Shown here: piece by piece, positions 33,756 to 42,463 of the stretch
How the letters are laid out: each line of letters begins with the position of its first letter
How positions within the stretch are numbered: the stretch's first letter is position 1
Assembly (NCBI RefSeq): GCF_042879035.1
Contig: NZ_JBIAOU010000010.1
Span: forward strand, 62,001 to 126,000
Direction: 5' to 3'
Length of the DNA stretch: 64,000 nucleotides
Origin: Rhodococcus_G sp042879035
GTDB taxonomy: Bacteria; Actinomycetota; Actinomycetes; Mycobacteriales; Mycobacteriaceae
Notes under the pieces: model-generated
What the model saw: only the letters and a program-made list of their open reading frames with translations
Databases searched by the model: none
Told to the model about the DNA's origin: nothing
Position numbers and translations under genes: made by a program

Positions 33756-34784
33756 CTATCGCGCGGATCGGGAGGTGGTACGGCGGCGTACCGCACCGGA
33801 CAGGGCGACGGCGATCACCAGGGCGCCGCCGTAGAACAGTTGCTGGACGAAGCTGGGGACGCCGAGCATCTGCAGCCCGACGACACCGGCGACGAGGAAG
33901 TACACGGCGACCAGGGTGCCGACGGCGTTGAACCGGCCGGGGATGATCGCGGTCGCGCCGAGGAACGCGGCGGCGAAGGCGGGCAGCATGAACGACTGTC
34001 CCGAGGACGGGTCGGCGCCGCTGAGCATGCCGGCGTAGACGATGCCGGCGAGACCGGCCACGAGGGCGGAGGTGACGAGGGCACCGCCACGGATCCGGTC
34101 GACGTGCAGGCCGCTCAGTCGGGCCACCTGCGGACCCCGCCCCACGAACAGGAGTCGTCGGCCGATCGGCGTGTACTGGAACACCACGGCCGTCACGAGC
34201 ACGAGTGCGAGCGCGTAGTAGAACTGCAGCGAGACCCCGAACACCCGGGTGCCGACCGTCGCGTCGACCAGTGCGGAATCGATGCCGGTGACCGAGGTTG
34301 AGTCCGAGATCCACTGCACCACACCGAGGACGACGGTTCCGCTGCCGAGGGTGGCGATGAACGAGTCGATCTGGAGCCGAACGACGAGGACGCCGTTGAC
34401 GAATCCGACGAACAGGGCGGCGAGAACGGCGACGCCGATGGCGGGCAGCAGAGACCAGTCGTGCGCGGCGTTGAGGACGGCGATGGTCATCGCGGACAGC
34501 GACATCGTCGAGACCGCGGACAGGTCGAACTCGCCCGCCGTCAGCGGCACGATCAGGCCGAGCGCGAGGATCAGCAGGACCGCCTGCGATCCGAGGATGT
34601 TCTGGAGGTTCGCCGCGGTCGGGTACGTCTCGGGTCGCAGGATGCTGAACACGATCACCACCGCGACCAGCGCGACGACGAGTGCGTACTTCTCGAGTAG
34701 CGGAGCGACTGCGAACCGGGGGCGGGCGGGGGCAGGTGGGGTCGGGGTGTCGGTGGTCGACTTCGGGTCGAGGGTGACGGACAT
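33756..34784 (-). CDS. ABC importer permease (ribose/AI-2 type)
   Basis: Membrane subunit of 342 aa of the BPD_transp_2 family, with 8-10 hydrophobic segments. ALGLIVPLTAGEFDLSAVSTMSLSAM and FVGFVNGVLVVRLQIDSFIATLGSGTVVLG are the RbsC-like motifs including the coupling region. Forms the channel as a homodimer with the ATPase and binding protein encoded upstream. The ATG and the ATPase stop share bases (TGATG). Confidence 0.88.
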   Translation of the reverse strand: MSVTLDPKSTTDTPTPPAPARPRFAVAPLLEKYALVVALVAVVIVFSILRPETYPTAANLQNILGSQAVLLILALGLIVPLTAGEFDLSAVSTMSLSAMTIAVLNAAHDWSLLPAIGVAVLAALFVGFVNGVLVVRLQIDSFIATLGSGTVVLGVVQWISDSTSVTGIDSALVDATVGTRVFGVSLQFYYALALVLVTAVVFQYTPIGRRLLFVGRGPQVARLSGLHVDRIRGGALVTSALVAGLAGIVYAGMLSGADPSSGQSFMLPAFAAAFLGATAIIPGRFNAVGTLVAVYFLVAGVVGLQMLGVPSFVQQLFYGGALVIAVALSGAVRRRTTSRSAR

Positions 34785-36331
34785 CAGGCCTTCACTTCCT
34801 GTCTGGTCATTCCGAGAACGCTGTCCGAGATGTGGTGTTTGGAGAGGTGGTCGCCGGTCAGTTCGGCCACCACGTGCCCGTGCGAGAACACGAGCACCCG
34901 ATCGCACAGCACCGACAACTGCTCGTAGTCGGAACTCGCGACGACGATTCCGGCCCCACCGGACGCGGTGTCCCGGAGCATCTCGAAGATGCGTGCGCGG
35001 GCGCCGACGTCGACGCCCTGGGTGGGCTCGGCGAGCAGCACCAGTCGCGGATCGGTCTGCAGCCACTTGCCGAGCAGCGCCTTCTGCTGGTTGCCGCCGG
35101 ACAGTGACCCGTACACCGCCTGAGGATCGCGGGGCCGCACGTCGCAGTGTCCGGCGAGTTCGGAGGCGGTGGTGCCCAACACCTTCGGGTTGAGCAGCCC
35201 ACGTCCGAGGACGGGCAGGGTCACGTTCTCGGCGACGGTGAGTTCCGGTGCGCTGCCCTCCACTTTGCGGTCCGGTGGCACGTAGACGACCTTGCGGGCC
35301 AGTGCCCGGATCGGTGTGATCGACGCCAGCGTCATCGTCTCGGTGCCGACGGTGAGGGTGCCACCGCGGGCCGGGCGGGCTCCGTATAGCGCGGGCAGCA
35401 CGTCGTCGTAGCCGGATCCGGCGATGCCGGTCAACCCGACTACCTCGCCTGCCCGGATATCGAAGCCGACACCGTCGACGGTGGCCGTCTCGAGTTCACC
35501 GACGCGGGCCACCGGTGCGACCCCGTCGAAGTCGTGGACCGGTCCGGCCGCCCGGGGGTCCGCGGAGGCCAGACTGCGCCCGACGATGAGGTCGATCAGC
35601 GACGACGCGGTGAGGTCGCGGGTGCGGTGCGTTCCCTGGGACACTCCGTCGCGCAGCACGGTGACCCGGTCGGTCTGGCCCAGCACCTCGTCGAGGTCGT
35701 GCGAGACGAACAGCACCGCGGCCCTGCCGTCCGCGACGATCTCCCGGACCACGGAGAACAGCAGGTCGGTGCCCTCGCGCGGCAGGAACACCGCGGGTTC
35801 GTCGAGCACCAGCAGGGTCCGGCGGTCACCGAGTTCGTCGACCGCGCGCAGGATCGCGACCAGGGCCCGCTCGGTCTCGCTGAGCGTCGACACCAGCGCC
35901 TCCGGGTCGATCGCGAGACCGAATCGTTCGAACAACGCCCGGGCAGCGCGCCTTTCCTTCCGCCACGAGATCCACGGCCGCGACCCGGCGACGACCTCAC
36001 CGACCCGCAGGTTCTCCACCACGGACAGGTCGGGCACGAGCGCGAGGTCCTGGTGGACGAAGCTGATGCCGAGGTCACGGAATCCGCCGGCCGGCACGGG
36101 AAGCGGGACGTCGCGTCCCCGGATCTGCAGCGCGGCAACGGGATCCGGTGCGTGGAATCCGGCGAGCACCTTGATCAGGGTCGACTTGCCGGATCCGTTC
36201 TCGCCGAGCAGGCCGTGCACCTCGCCGGCGTGCACCGTCAGGCCGACACTCTTCAGTACGGTGTTCGGTCCGAAGGTCTTGGAGAGTCCGACGACGTTGA
36301 CGATCGGATCAGGACTGGCCACTGCCACCAC
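34784..36331 (-). CDS. sugar-type ABC importer ATPase, double domain
   Basis: Fused two-domain ATPase of 515 aa like RbsA. Domain 1 has a good Walker A (GENGSGKST), but its signature motif is weak (STLSETERALVAIL) while LLVLDEPAVFL is Walker B. Domain 2 has a degenerate Walker A (GIAGSGYDD) with a good signature LSGGNQQKALLGKWL and EPTQGVDVGA. This split of intact motifs is normal for the family. Start GTG 36331 is chosen because GAGG lies 9 nt upstream; it overlaps the binding-protein gene by 23 bp. Alternatives are GTG 36328 or 36322. Confidence 0.87.
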   Translation of the reverse strand: MVAVASPDPIVNVVGLSKTFGPNTVLKSVGLTVHAGEVHGLLGENGSGKSTLIKVLAGFHAPDPVAALQIRGRDVPLPVPAGGFRDLGISFVHQDLALVPDLSVVENLRVGEVVAGSRPWISWRKERRAARALFERFGLAIDPEALVSTLSETERALVAILRAVDELGDRRTLLVLDEPAVFLPREGTDLLFSVVREIVADGRAAVLFVSHDLDEVLGQTDRVTVLRDGVSQGTHRTRDLTASSLIDLIVGRSLASADPRAAGPVHDFDGVAPVARVGELETATVDGVGFDIRAGEVVGLTGIAGSGYDDVLPALYGARPARGGTLTVGTETMTLASITPIRALARKVVYVPPDRKVEGSAPELTVAENVTLPVLGRGLLNPKVLGTTASELAGHCDVRPRDPQAVYGSLSGGNQQKALLGKWLQTDPRLVLLAEPTQGVDVGARARIFEMLRDTASGGAGIVVASSDYEQLSVLCDRVLVFSHGHVVAELTGDHLSKHHISDSVLGMTRQEVKA

Positions 36332-37490
36332 CCCACAGCGCCTCGTAGCCGGTGACGTACGCGGTGCCGTACCCCTTGTCGGGCTGCGGCGGGGTGCCGG
36401 TCTCGTCGATGTTCTCGGCGGTGATGAGCTTGAGCGGGGTCTCCTCGGCACCGTTCGGCACGGGATCGAGACCGAGCAGCAACCGGCCCGCCTGGTCCAT
36501 CGTCGCCCACGCGAGCCACGGGATCGACTCGCCGACGTTCATGGTCACGATGCCGTCGTCCTGCTGGATCTTCAGGACCGCGGGAGTGCCGTTGACGGAG
36601 GAGATCTCGACCTGGCCGGTCTTGCCCGCCGCGGTGATCCCCGACTGCGCGTACAGGGACATCGAATCGTAGATCGGGAGGATGAAGTCGATGTTCGGGT
36701 CGGCGGACAGCGCGGACTGCACCTCCGACTGGATCTTGGTGGCCCACTCGGCGACAGGCACGTTGACGACCTTGTAGGTGCACTTGGGGCAGGACGCCGA
36801 GATCTCGTCCTCCATCGCCTCGACCTCGGCCTTGGCGGGCGGCACCTCGTTGGAGCTGATGATCAGCGCGTTGCCGGCACCCTCGGTACGGTCGATCATC
36901 CAGTCGACCGTGAGCCGGTTCGCCTCCGCCAGCGGTGCGTCGGTGATGGCGTCCACGAGACCGGTGAGGTCGGCCGGGAGCGACTCGCCGCGCAGGATGG
37001 TGTGGGTCAGCAACACCGGAATACCTGCCGCGTCGGCCTTTTCGAGTGCCGGCTTGATCAGGGAGGCGTCGATGCCCTGGGACAGGATGATCAGGTCGAC
37101 GTTCTGGTTGACGGCCTGCTCGACACCGGTCGACCACTGGGCCGGCTTGCCCTGGTTGGTGTACTCGATCCAGGTGGCGCCGTAGCGTTCGGCGACCTTC
37201 TCGGACTCCTCGTCCACCGCGACGTTGTACGGGTTCTCGCTGTTCGTCGGGATCGCGAAGATGGTCTTGCCCGCGATGTCCTTCATCGGGAACGGCGCCG
37301 CGTCGAGGGTGAATTCCGGGTCCGACTCGTACTTGGCGAGCTGGGCGCGCGCGTAGTCGATGCCCGCGGCGACGTCGGCGTCGGAGGCGTCGCTTCCCGC
37401 GGAGTCGGAGCTGCTGCAGGCGGCGAGACCGAGGGTCGCGGTGAGGGTGAGCGCGGCGATCGCGGCGCGGCCGGGAAGGGAAGTGCGCAT
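36309..37490 (-). CDS. ABC importer substrate-binding lipoprotein (Peripla_BP_4)
   Basis: Lipoprotein of 393 aa: signal MRTSLPGRAAIAALTLTATLGLAAC, lipidated Cys then a Ser/Asp linker. The rest is a two-lobe sugar/nucleoside-type binding domain (TIFAIPTNSENPYNVAVDEESEKVAERYG; LIILSQGIDAS; NIDFILPIYDSMSLYA). A CPKC pair in the middle is unusual. ATG 37490 follows AGGAGA. First gene of the second operon, controlled by the shared promoter element. By context the ligand is probably the heterocycle attacked by the RutA-type enzyme rather than a sugar. Confidence 0.88.
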   Translation of the reverse strand: MRTSLPGRAAIAALTLTATLGLAACSSSDSAGSDASDADVAAGIDYARAQLAKYESDPEFTLDAAPFPMKDIAGKTIFAIPTNSENPYNVAVDEESEKVAERYGATWIEYTNQGKPAQWSTGVEQAVNQNVDLIILSQGIDASLIKPALEKADAAGIPVLLTHTILRGESLPADLTGLVDAITDAPLAEANRLTVDWMIDRTEGAGNALIISSNEVPPAKAEVEAMEDEISASCPKCTYKVVNVPVAEWATKIQSEVQSALSADPNIDFILPIYDSMSLYAQSGITAAGKTGQVEISSVNGTPAVLKIQQDDGIVTMNVGESIPWLAWATMDQAGRLLLGLDPVPNGAEETPLKLITAENIDETGTPPQPDKGYGTAYVTGYEALWGGGSGQS

Positions 37491-37580
37491 GAATTCTCCT
37501 GTGAACCTGGAAGAGACGAGATGCCTGAGAGAAGGGGGAGCGATGTGATCGCCGGGGTGGCGACTCTGCACTTCCACCCG

Positions 37581-37596
37581 ATGACTTCGAATGTAT
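37581..37596 (-). promoter_or_regulatory. shared promoter/operator element, copy upstream of ABC operon
   Basis: On the minus strand ATACATTCGAAGTCAT, identical over 16 bp to the element before rutA. It contains a TACATT -10 box and a central TTCGAA (GAT-N3-TTCGAA-N3-ATC here), as expected of a LacI-type operator over a promoter. About 22 bp further upstream both promoters also share CGTwACC...GGGGCAC. Confidence 0.65.
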
Positions 37597-37659
37597 CGGT
37601 CGGTTGTTGCGACTGTTCGTGCCCCGGTTACGTTCGCGGATCAGCCGGTTTCGATTGCA

Positions 37660-38298
37660 TTACAACCGGTCTCGGGAGAGGTACTCCTCCACCCGGACCA
37701 GCGGCCAGACCTCCGCCATCTTCTGCCGGATGTCGAAGAGGTTCGACGCATGGATGGACGGATCACGATCCCCCACGGCCTCTTCCACCACGATCGGGAC
37801 GAAGCCGTGCTGCATCGTGTCGAGCGTGGTCGCGCGCACGCAGCCGCTCGTCGACAGACCACCGATCAGCACGGTGTCGACCCCCAGCGCAGTGAGGTAC
37901 GTGCTCAGGGTGGTGCCGAAGAACGCGCTCGCGTACTTCTTGGTCACGAGCAGTTCGTCGGCAGTCGGCTCGAGCCCCTCGATCAACTCGCCGTAGGGAC
38001 TGCCCTCGCAGAACGCGACCAGGGTGCCCGACTTCTTGAAGAAGATGCCGGCGTCGGCGCCGTCGGCCCGCAGCCGCACCTCCGTGACGATCACCGGGAT
38101 CCCGGCGCCACGGGCCGCGGTGAGCAGCGCGCGCATCGCCTCAACGTTCTCCTCCACTCCGGCATAGAGCGGGCACTGCGGGTCGATGTAGGCCCGCGCG
38201 GGATCGACGAGAACCAGTGCGGGACGGGACCCGGGCTCGAGCTCCTGCCCGAATCCGGCGGCGGCGTAGTCGGCGGCCTGGGCGGTGCGGTCGGTCAT
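37660..38298 (-). CDS. isochorismatase-fold amidohydrolase (N-carbamoylsarcosine amidase-like)
   Basis: Cysteine hydrolase of 212 aa. Triad: D32 (LVLVDPARAYIDP), K120/K121 (VTKKYASAFFGT) and C153 (GGLSTSGCVRAT). The pattern DPARAYIDPQCPLYAG and GIFFKKSGTLVAF is nearer to N-carbamoylsarcosine amidase/maleamate amidohydrolase than to RutB, though it occupies RutB's place in this cluster. It should hydrolyse a linear carbamoyl or amide intermediate. Overlaps the MFS gene by 4 bp. Confidence 0.83.
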   Translation of the reverse strand: MTDRTAQAADYAAAGFGQELEPGSRPALVLVDPARAYIDPQCPLYAGVEENVEAMRALLTAARGAGIPVIVTEVRLRADGADAGIFFKKSGTLVAFCEGSPYGELIEGLEPTADELLVTKKYASAFFGTTLSTYLTALGVDTVLIGGLSTSGCVRATTLDTMQHGFVPIVVEEAVGDRDPSIHASNLFDIRQKMAEVWPLVRVEEYLSRDRL

Positions 38299-39785
38299 GC
38301 GGATTCCTTGAGAGTCGAGTCGGATTCGAGGTCGGGTTCCGACACCGGGAGCGAGACGTGGCGACGGGGGAAGGCCCGGCAGACGACGACGCCCACGCAG
38401 GCGACGGCGGTGAGCACCAGGCCCACGGTGCGGATGTTGTCGACGAAGGTGGTCAGTTCGTCGCTTCCGAGCGTGCCGAGGGTGCCGCCGTAGGCGGCCT
38501 CGCGGGCGGCTCCGCTCAGTCCGACGGTCGCGATCGCGAGTGCCAGTGCCGTACTGAGCAGGTTGCCCACGTTCTGCAGGGTGGACCGCAGACCGTTGGC
38601 GATGCCGCGCCGCTCGGCGGGGGCGGTGAGCATCAGCGCGCTGGTACTCGGTGTCATGAAAAGGCCGGTCCCGCAGCCCAGTACGAACAGGAAGGGTGCC
38701 GTCATCGCGATCGGCCCGCCCGCCGACATCGTCAGGGTCACCCCGAGCAGTCCGACCGCGTTGAGCGCCATACCCGTCGCGGTGAGGGTGCGGGGGGCGA
38801 ACCGGAGCACGAGCGAGCCGGCGGCCGCCGCCGCGACGACGGTGCCGACGGCGACGGGCACCACGAGCACACCCGCCGACACCGCGGACACCCCCTCGAC
38901 CGCCTGTGCGTACAGGGAGACGACCAGGGCCACGGCATAGGTCGCGACGGCGTTCACGAGCACCGCGACAAGGACCAGCGTGATGCCGCGGTTGCGGAAC
39001 AGGGTCACGTCGACGAGCGGATGGGCCCGGTGGATCTGAACGAGCGTGAACACCACGGCGAGGACGATCGCGGCGACGGCACACACGCCCGGCAACCACC
39101 ACGACGCCGTCACACCCGGGGTCAGGGCCAGCACGACCGCGGTCAGCAGGGCCGTCGACAGGATCGAGCCCGCGAGGTCGAACGGCTCGCGCCGCGCCGG
39201 GATCCGCGGGCCCCGGGGGATGGCCGGCACCGACGCGACGATCGCGATCACCCCCACCGGCAGGCACACCACGAACAGGCCGCGCCACCCGAATGCCGCT
39301 GTGGCGGCCCCGCCGATGACGGGTCCGACGACCTGGGCCACCGCCGCCACCGTCGCGTTCCAGCCGAGCGCCCGGCCCAGCAGATGCGGCGGAAACGTGT
39401 CGGTGAGCAGGGCCGTGTTGTTCGTGACGACGGCGGCCGCGCCGACCCCCTGGAGCAGGCGTGCCGCGATCAGCCAGTTCGCCGACGGCGCCAGCATGCA
39501 CAGTCCGGTCGCCGCCGCGAACACCACCAGTCCCGCGAGGTAGAGCGGCCGCCGGCCGATGATGTCGGCGAGCCGGCCGAACACGAGGATCAGCGCGGTG
39601 GTCACCAGCATGTAGCCCAGCAGGATCCAGGTCGACTGGGCGGCACTGGCGCCCAGTTCACGCGTGACCGTCGGCAGGGCGACGGTCAGCCCGCTGATGC
39701 CGAGAAAGACCGCGACCACGCCCACGCTGGTGGCGGCGAACACGCGCCACGGGTGTGGGTGCGGCAGGGCGGTGACGCTAACCAT
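38295..39785 (-). CDS. MFS transporter, DHA2 (14-helix) type
   Basis: Major facilitator of 496 aa, the length of 14-helix DHA2 proteins. Motif A GRLADIIGRRPLYLAG and motif C-like GNATVAAVAQVVGPVIGGA-type segments are seen (GWNATVAAVAQVVGPVIGG). Possibly exports a by-product or imports the substrate. It overlaps the amidase gene upstream by 8 bp and the isochorismatase-fold gene downstream by 4 bp. Confidence 0.86.
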   Translation of the reverse strand: MVSVTALPHPHPWRVFAATSVGVVAVFLGISGLTVALPTVTRELGASAAQSTWILLGYMLVTTALILVFGRLADIIGRRPLYLAGLVVFAAATGLCMLAPSANWLIAARLLQGVGAAAVVTNNTALLTDTFPPHLLGRALGWNATVAAVAQVVGPVIGGAATAAFGWRGLFVVCLPVGVIAIVASVPAIPRGPRIPARREPFDLAGSILSTALLTAVVLALTPGVTASWWLPGVCAVAAIVLAVVFTLVQIHRAHPLVDVTLFRNRGITLVLVAVLVNAVATYAVALVVSLYAQAVEGVSAVSAGVLVVPVAVGTVVAAAAAGSLVLRFAPRTLTATGMALNAVGLLGVTLTMSAGGPIAMTAPFLFVLGCGTGLFMTPSTSALMLTAPAERRGIANGLRSTLQNVGNLLSTALALAIATVGLSGAAREAAYGGTLGTLGSDELTTFVDNIRTVGLVLTAVACVGVVVCRAFPRRHVSLPVSEPDLESDSTLKESA

Positions 39786-41430
39786 CGCAGCGGCGATCGT
39801 GGAAGTCCGTGACGCACTGCAGAACCTGTGCGAGCCGCAGGCAGGTGTCGTCCGCCCACGGCCGGCCGACCAGTTGCACGCCGACGGGCATGCCGCCGGT
39901 GAACCCGGCCGGTGCCATCACCGCGGGCAGGCCGAGGTAGTCGAACAGGCCGGTGTTGCGTCCGATCACGGACTGCATCGGATGGCGGACGCCGTCGATG
40001 TCGACGGTGACGTCCGACAGGCGCGCGGCGGTGGCCCCGATCCCCGGTGTGACGAGTGCGTCGACGCCGGCCAGGTCGAGGGCGGCGACGGCCTCCCGCT
40101 GCGCCACGGCGCGCCGACGCACCGCCCGCAGGTAGTCGACGGCCGGGGGCACCAGCCCCCGTGCGATGCGCACCTGGGTTCCGATGTCGTACAGCCCGAA
40201 CCGGTCCAGCGCGGCCTCCTGATTGGAGGCGAGCTCGCAGGTGAGCACGATCGTGACGTCGTCGTGAATCCGGTGCAGCCCGGGCAGGTCGACGGGAACC
40301 ACCTCGGCGCCGAGCCCGCGGAACGCGTCGACGGCCGCCTCCCACGCGGCGAGGACACCGGCGTCGCACAGTTCGGTGAACCACGCCGTCGGGACTCCCA
40401 GCCGGACCCCCGACAGGGTCGGTGCACCTGCCTCGGCCGGTGCCGCGAGGCCGGCACTCACGCCCTCGGCCGTCCGCGCGGGAACGGCGGCCGGGTCGAG
40501 GCCGTCCGGACCGGCGAGCACCCCGAGAACCGCGCGCAGGTCGGCCGCGGAACGCGCCATCGGCCCGATGTGGTCGAGAGTCCACGACAGGGAGGCGACG
40601 CCCGTGCGCGGGACGAGACCGTAGGTGGGCTTGATGCCGGTCAGGTTGCACAGCGCGCTGGGCACCCGGATCGAGCCGCCGGTGTCGGTGCCGAGGGCGA
40701 GCGGGACCAGACGTGCGGCGAGCGCACCGGCCGAACCGGTCGACGAGCCTCCCGTCCACCGGCTGCGGTCCCACGGATTGGTGACCGTGCCGTAGCGCGC
40801 GTTGTGCGGTGCGCCGCAGGCGAACTCGGTGGTCGCGGTGATCAGGACCGGAATGGCACCCGCCTCGCGCAGGCGGGCCACCGCCGTGGCGTCGGTGGAC
40901 GCGACGCGGTCACCGGTCAGGTGCGAACCCGCGGTGATCGCGGTCCCGGCGACGTCGATGATGTCCTTGACCGCGAAGAAGACACCTTCGAGTGGGCGAG
41001 CGGCGCCCTCCCGCCACCTGCGGTCGGACTCCGCGGCCGCCCCGTCGGCTCCGTCGACGATCGCGAGGATCGCCCCGCCGACCAACTCCGGATCCGACCA
41101 TCGGCAGCGGAGCGCGGCCAGCACCGCGGTCGGCGACACCGCTCCCCCGGCGTACGCCGCGAGCAGGTCGAGCACGCCGAGTTCGTGCAGGGCGCCGCCC
41201 ACCCGCACCGAACCGTGCGGTGCGGCAACGGGCGCGGGCGGGACGGGGCCCGCGGACAGGAAGGCTGCCGCGTGAGCGGGTTCCGTGCTCCCCGAATCCG
41301 GTGACGTGGGAAGGGGATCGAGTCGGGACGCCTCGAGCAGCGGCGTCATGTCGGCGCGGGCCTGCCCCAGCAGGTCTTCGACCGTCGTGGCCGCCGCGGC
41401 GGTGAGGTCGGGATAGTCGGTCGCGGTCAT
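39778..41430 (-). CDS. amidase signature family hydrolase
   Basis: Amidase of 550 aa with the Ser-cisSer-Lys triad: K155 (FFAVKDIIDVAG), cis-Ser in GGSSTGSAGAL (about 228-238) and nucleophile S253 (TDTGGSIRVPSAL). About 80 residues precede the usual domain start and have no recognised motif. It should hydrolyse an amide formed in the pathway. ATG 41430 overlaps the nitrilase-family gene by 4 bp. AtzF/allophanate hydrolase-like or general amidase roles cannot be separated by reading alone. Confidence 0.87.
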   Translation of the reverse strand: MTATDYPDLTAAAATTVEDLLGQARADMTPLLEASRLDPLPTSPDSGSTEPAHAAAFLSAGPVPPAPVAAPHGSVRVGGALHELGVLDLLAAYAGGAVSPTAVLAALRCRWSDPELVGGAILAIVDGADGAAAESDRRWREGAARPLEGVFFAVKDIIDVAGTAITAGSHLTGDRVASTDATAVARLREAGAIPVLITATTEFACGAPHNARYGTVTNPWDRSRWTGGSSTGSAGALAARLVPLALGTDTGGSIRVPSALCNLTGIKPTYGLVPRTGVASLSWTLDHIGPMARSAADLRAVLGVLAGPDGLDPAAVPARTAEGVSAGLAAPAEAGAPTLSGVRLGVPTAWFTELCDAGVLAAWEAAVDAFRGLGAEVVPVDLPGLHRIHDDVTIVLTCELASNQEAALDRFGLYDIGTQVRIARGLVPPAVDYLRAVRRRAVAQREAVAALDLAGVDALVTPGIGATAARLSDVTVDIDGVRHPMQSVIGRNTGLFDYLGLPAVMAPAGFTGGMPVGVQLVGRPWADDTCLRLAQVLQCVTDFHDRRCDG

Positions 41431-42389
41431 CCGGCCACCCGCAGTGGTGCGGCAGTGGCACGGGGCGCCGGGCGCACTGTGCCGGCCGTGAGGTCGGCCA
41501 GCAGCCGCAGCACGTCGGGCCGGCGGTCCCGGGCCAGTGGGAAGGATGCGCGGGTCGCGGAAACCGCGTCGAGATCGATTGTCAGCCGCACGATCTCGCC
41601 CGCCGTGTGGGCCTGCGCCTGTGCGACGATCTCGCCGTTCGGGGCGATCACGCAGGACAGACCGAAGTAGTCGACGGTGGTGCCGTTCAGTGTCTCGGGC
41701 CCCGCTCGGTTCGCGGCGACGATCCACACCTGCGATTCCAGCGCACGGGTCTGCAGCTCGGAGAGGAAGAGGTCCTCGCGGCTGCCGAGGGAGGAGACGA
41801 TCGCGAGCACCACGTCGGCGCCGAGTGCCCGGGCGACGGCCCAGTTCTCGGGGAAGGTGCGGTCGTAGCAGACGACGCAGCCGAACCGGGCGCCGAGCAG
41901 GTCCGCGGTCACCGGCGACTGACCGGGGGCGAAGTGGTACTTCTCGTCGATGTCCACGTCGCCGACCATGCTGGCGGGCAGGGAGAGTTTGCGGTACGCG
42001 GGGACGGCACCGCCGTCGGGGGTGCGCCATGTGACGACCTCGCCGGCCCCGTCGATCAGCACCACCGAGTTGTGGGTGAGGTCGTGGCCGGTGCGCTCGA
42101 ACATCCCGAAGGCGATGGCGCACCCCAACTCTCGGGCGAGGTCCCCGAACAGGTCAGTCGCCGGACCTGGAATCGTCTGGGCCCAGCCGGTGCGGTCGAC
42201 CTCGTGGCTGGTGCAGAAGTAGGGCGTGGTGACGAGTTCGGGCAGGACCACCAGGTCCGGTCCGGTTCCGGACGAATCCGGTTCGGCGGCGCCGCGAATG
42301 AGACCGGCCAGGCGTGCCAGGTTCCCGGGGATGTCCTCGGTGAGTTCGCCGGCCTGAATGATCGCGACGTCTAGTGTTCGGGGCTGCAC
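41427..42389 (-). CDS. nitrilase-superfamily carbon-nitrogen hydrolase
   Basis: CN-hydrolase of 320 aa with Glu-Lys-Cys triad E51 (LVVLPELVTTPYF), K134 (AYRKLSL) and C174 (GCVVCYDRTFPE). The pattern suits N-carbamoyl amino acid/beta-ureidopropionase or amidase branches rather than true nitrilases. In the pathway it could remove carbamate or ammonia from the ring-opened product. Separated from rutA by a 74-bp gap containing a strong hairpin. Confidence 0.85.
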   Translation of the reverse strand: MQPRTLDVAIIQAGELTEDIPGNLARLAGLIRGAAEPDSSGTGPDLVVLPELVTTPYFCTSHEVDRTGWAQTIPGPATDLFGDLARELGCAIAFGMFERTGHDLTHNSVVLIDGAGEVVTWRTPDGGAVPAYRKLSLPASMVGDVDIDEKYHFAPGQSPVTADLLGARFGCVVCYDRTFPENWAVARALGADVVLAIVSSLGSREDLFLSELQTRALESQVWIVAANRAGPETLNGTTVDYFGLSCVIAPNGEIVAQAQAHTAGEIVRLTIDLDAVSATRASFPLARDRRPDVLRLLADLTAGTVRPAPRATAAPLRVAG

Positions 42390-42413
42390 TGGTACCTCCG
42401 CGGGCGAATGGAA

Positions 42414-42455
42414 GGCGGGTGGGGACGCGGCGCGGAGCGCGCGTCCTCACCCGCC
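42414..42455. terminator. hairpin between rutA and the amidohydrolase genes
   Basis: 16-bp stem GGCGGGTGGGGACGCG / CGCGTCCTCACCCGCC with one mismatch and a 10-nt loop, 9 nt after the rutA stop. It should end most rutA transcripts and lower expression of the downstream genes, giving excess RutA. Confidence 0.75.
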
Positions 42456-42463
42456 GGATCGGG

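Noticed and set aside
35424..37895. Plus-strand open frame of 823 codons
   Set aside because: Antisense to the ABC ATPase and binding-protein genes, whose motifs and starts are unambiguous.
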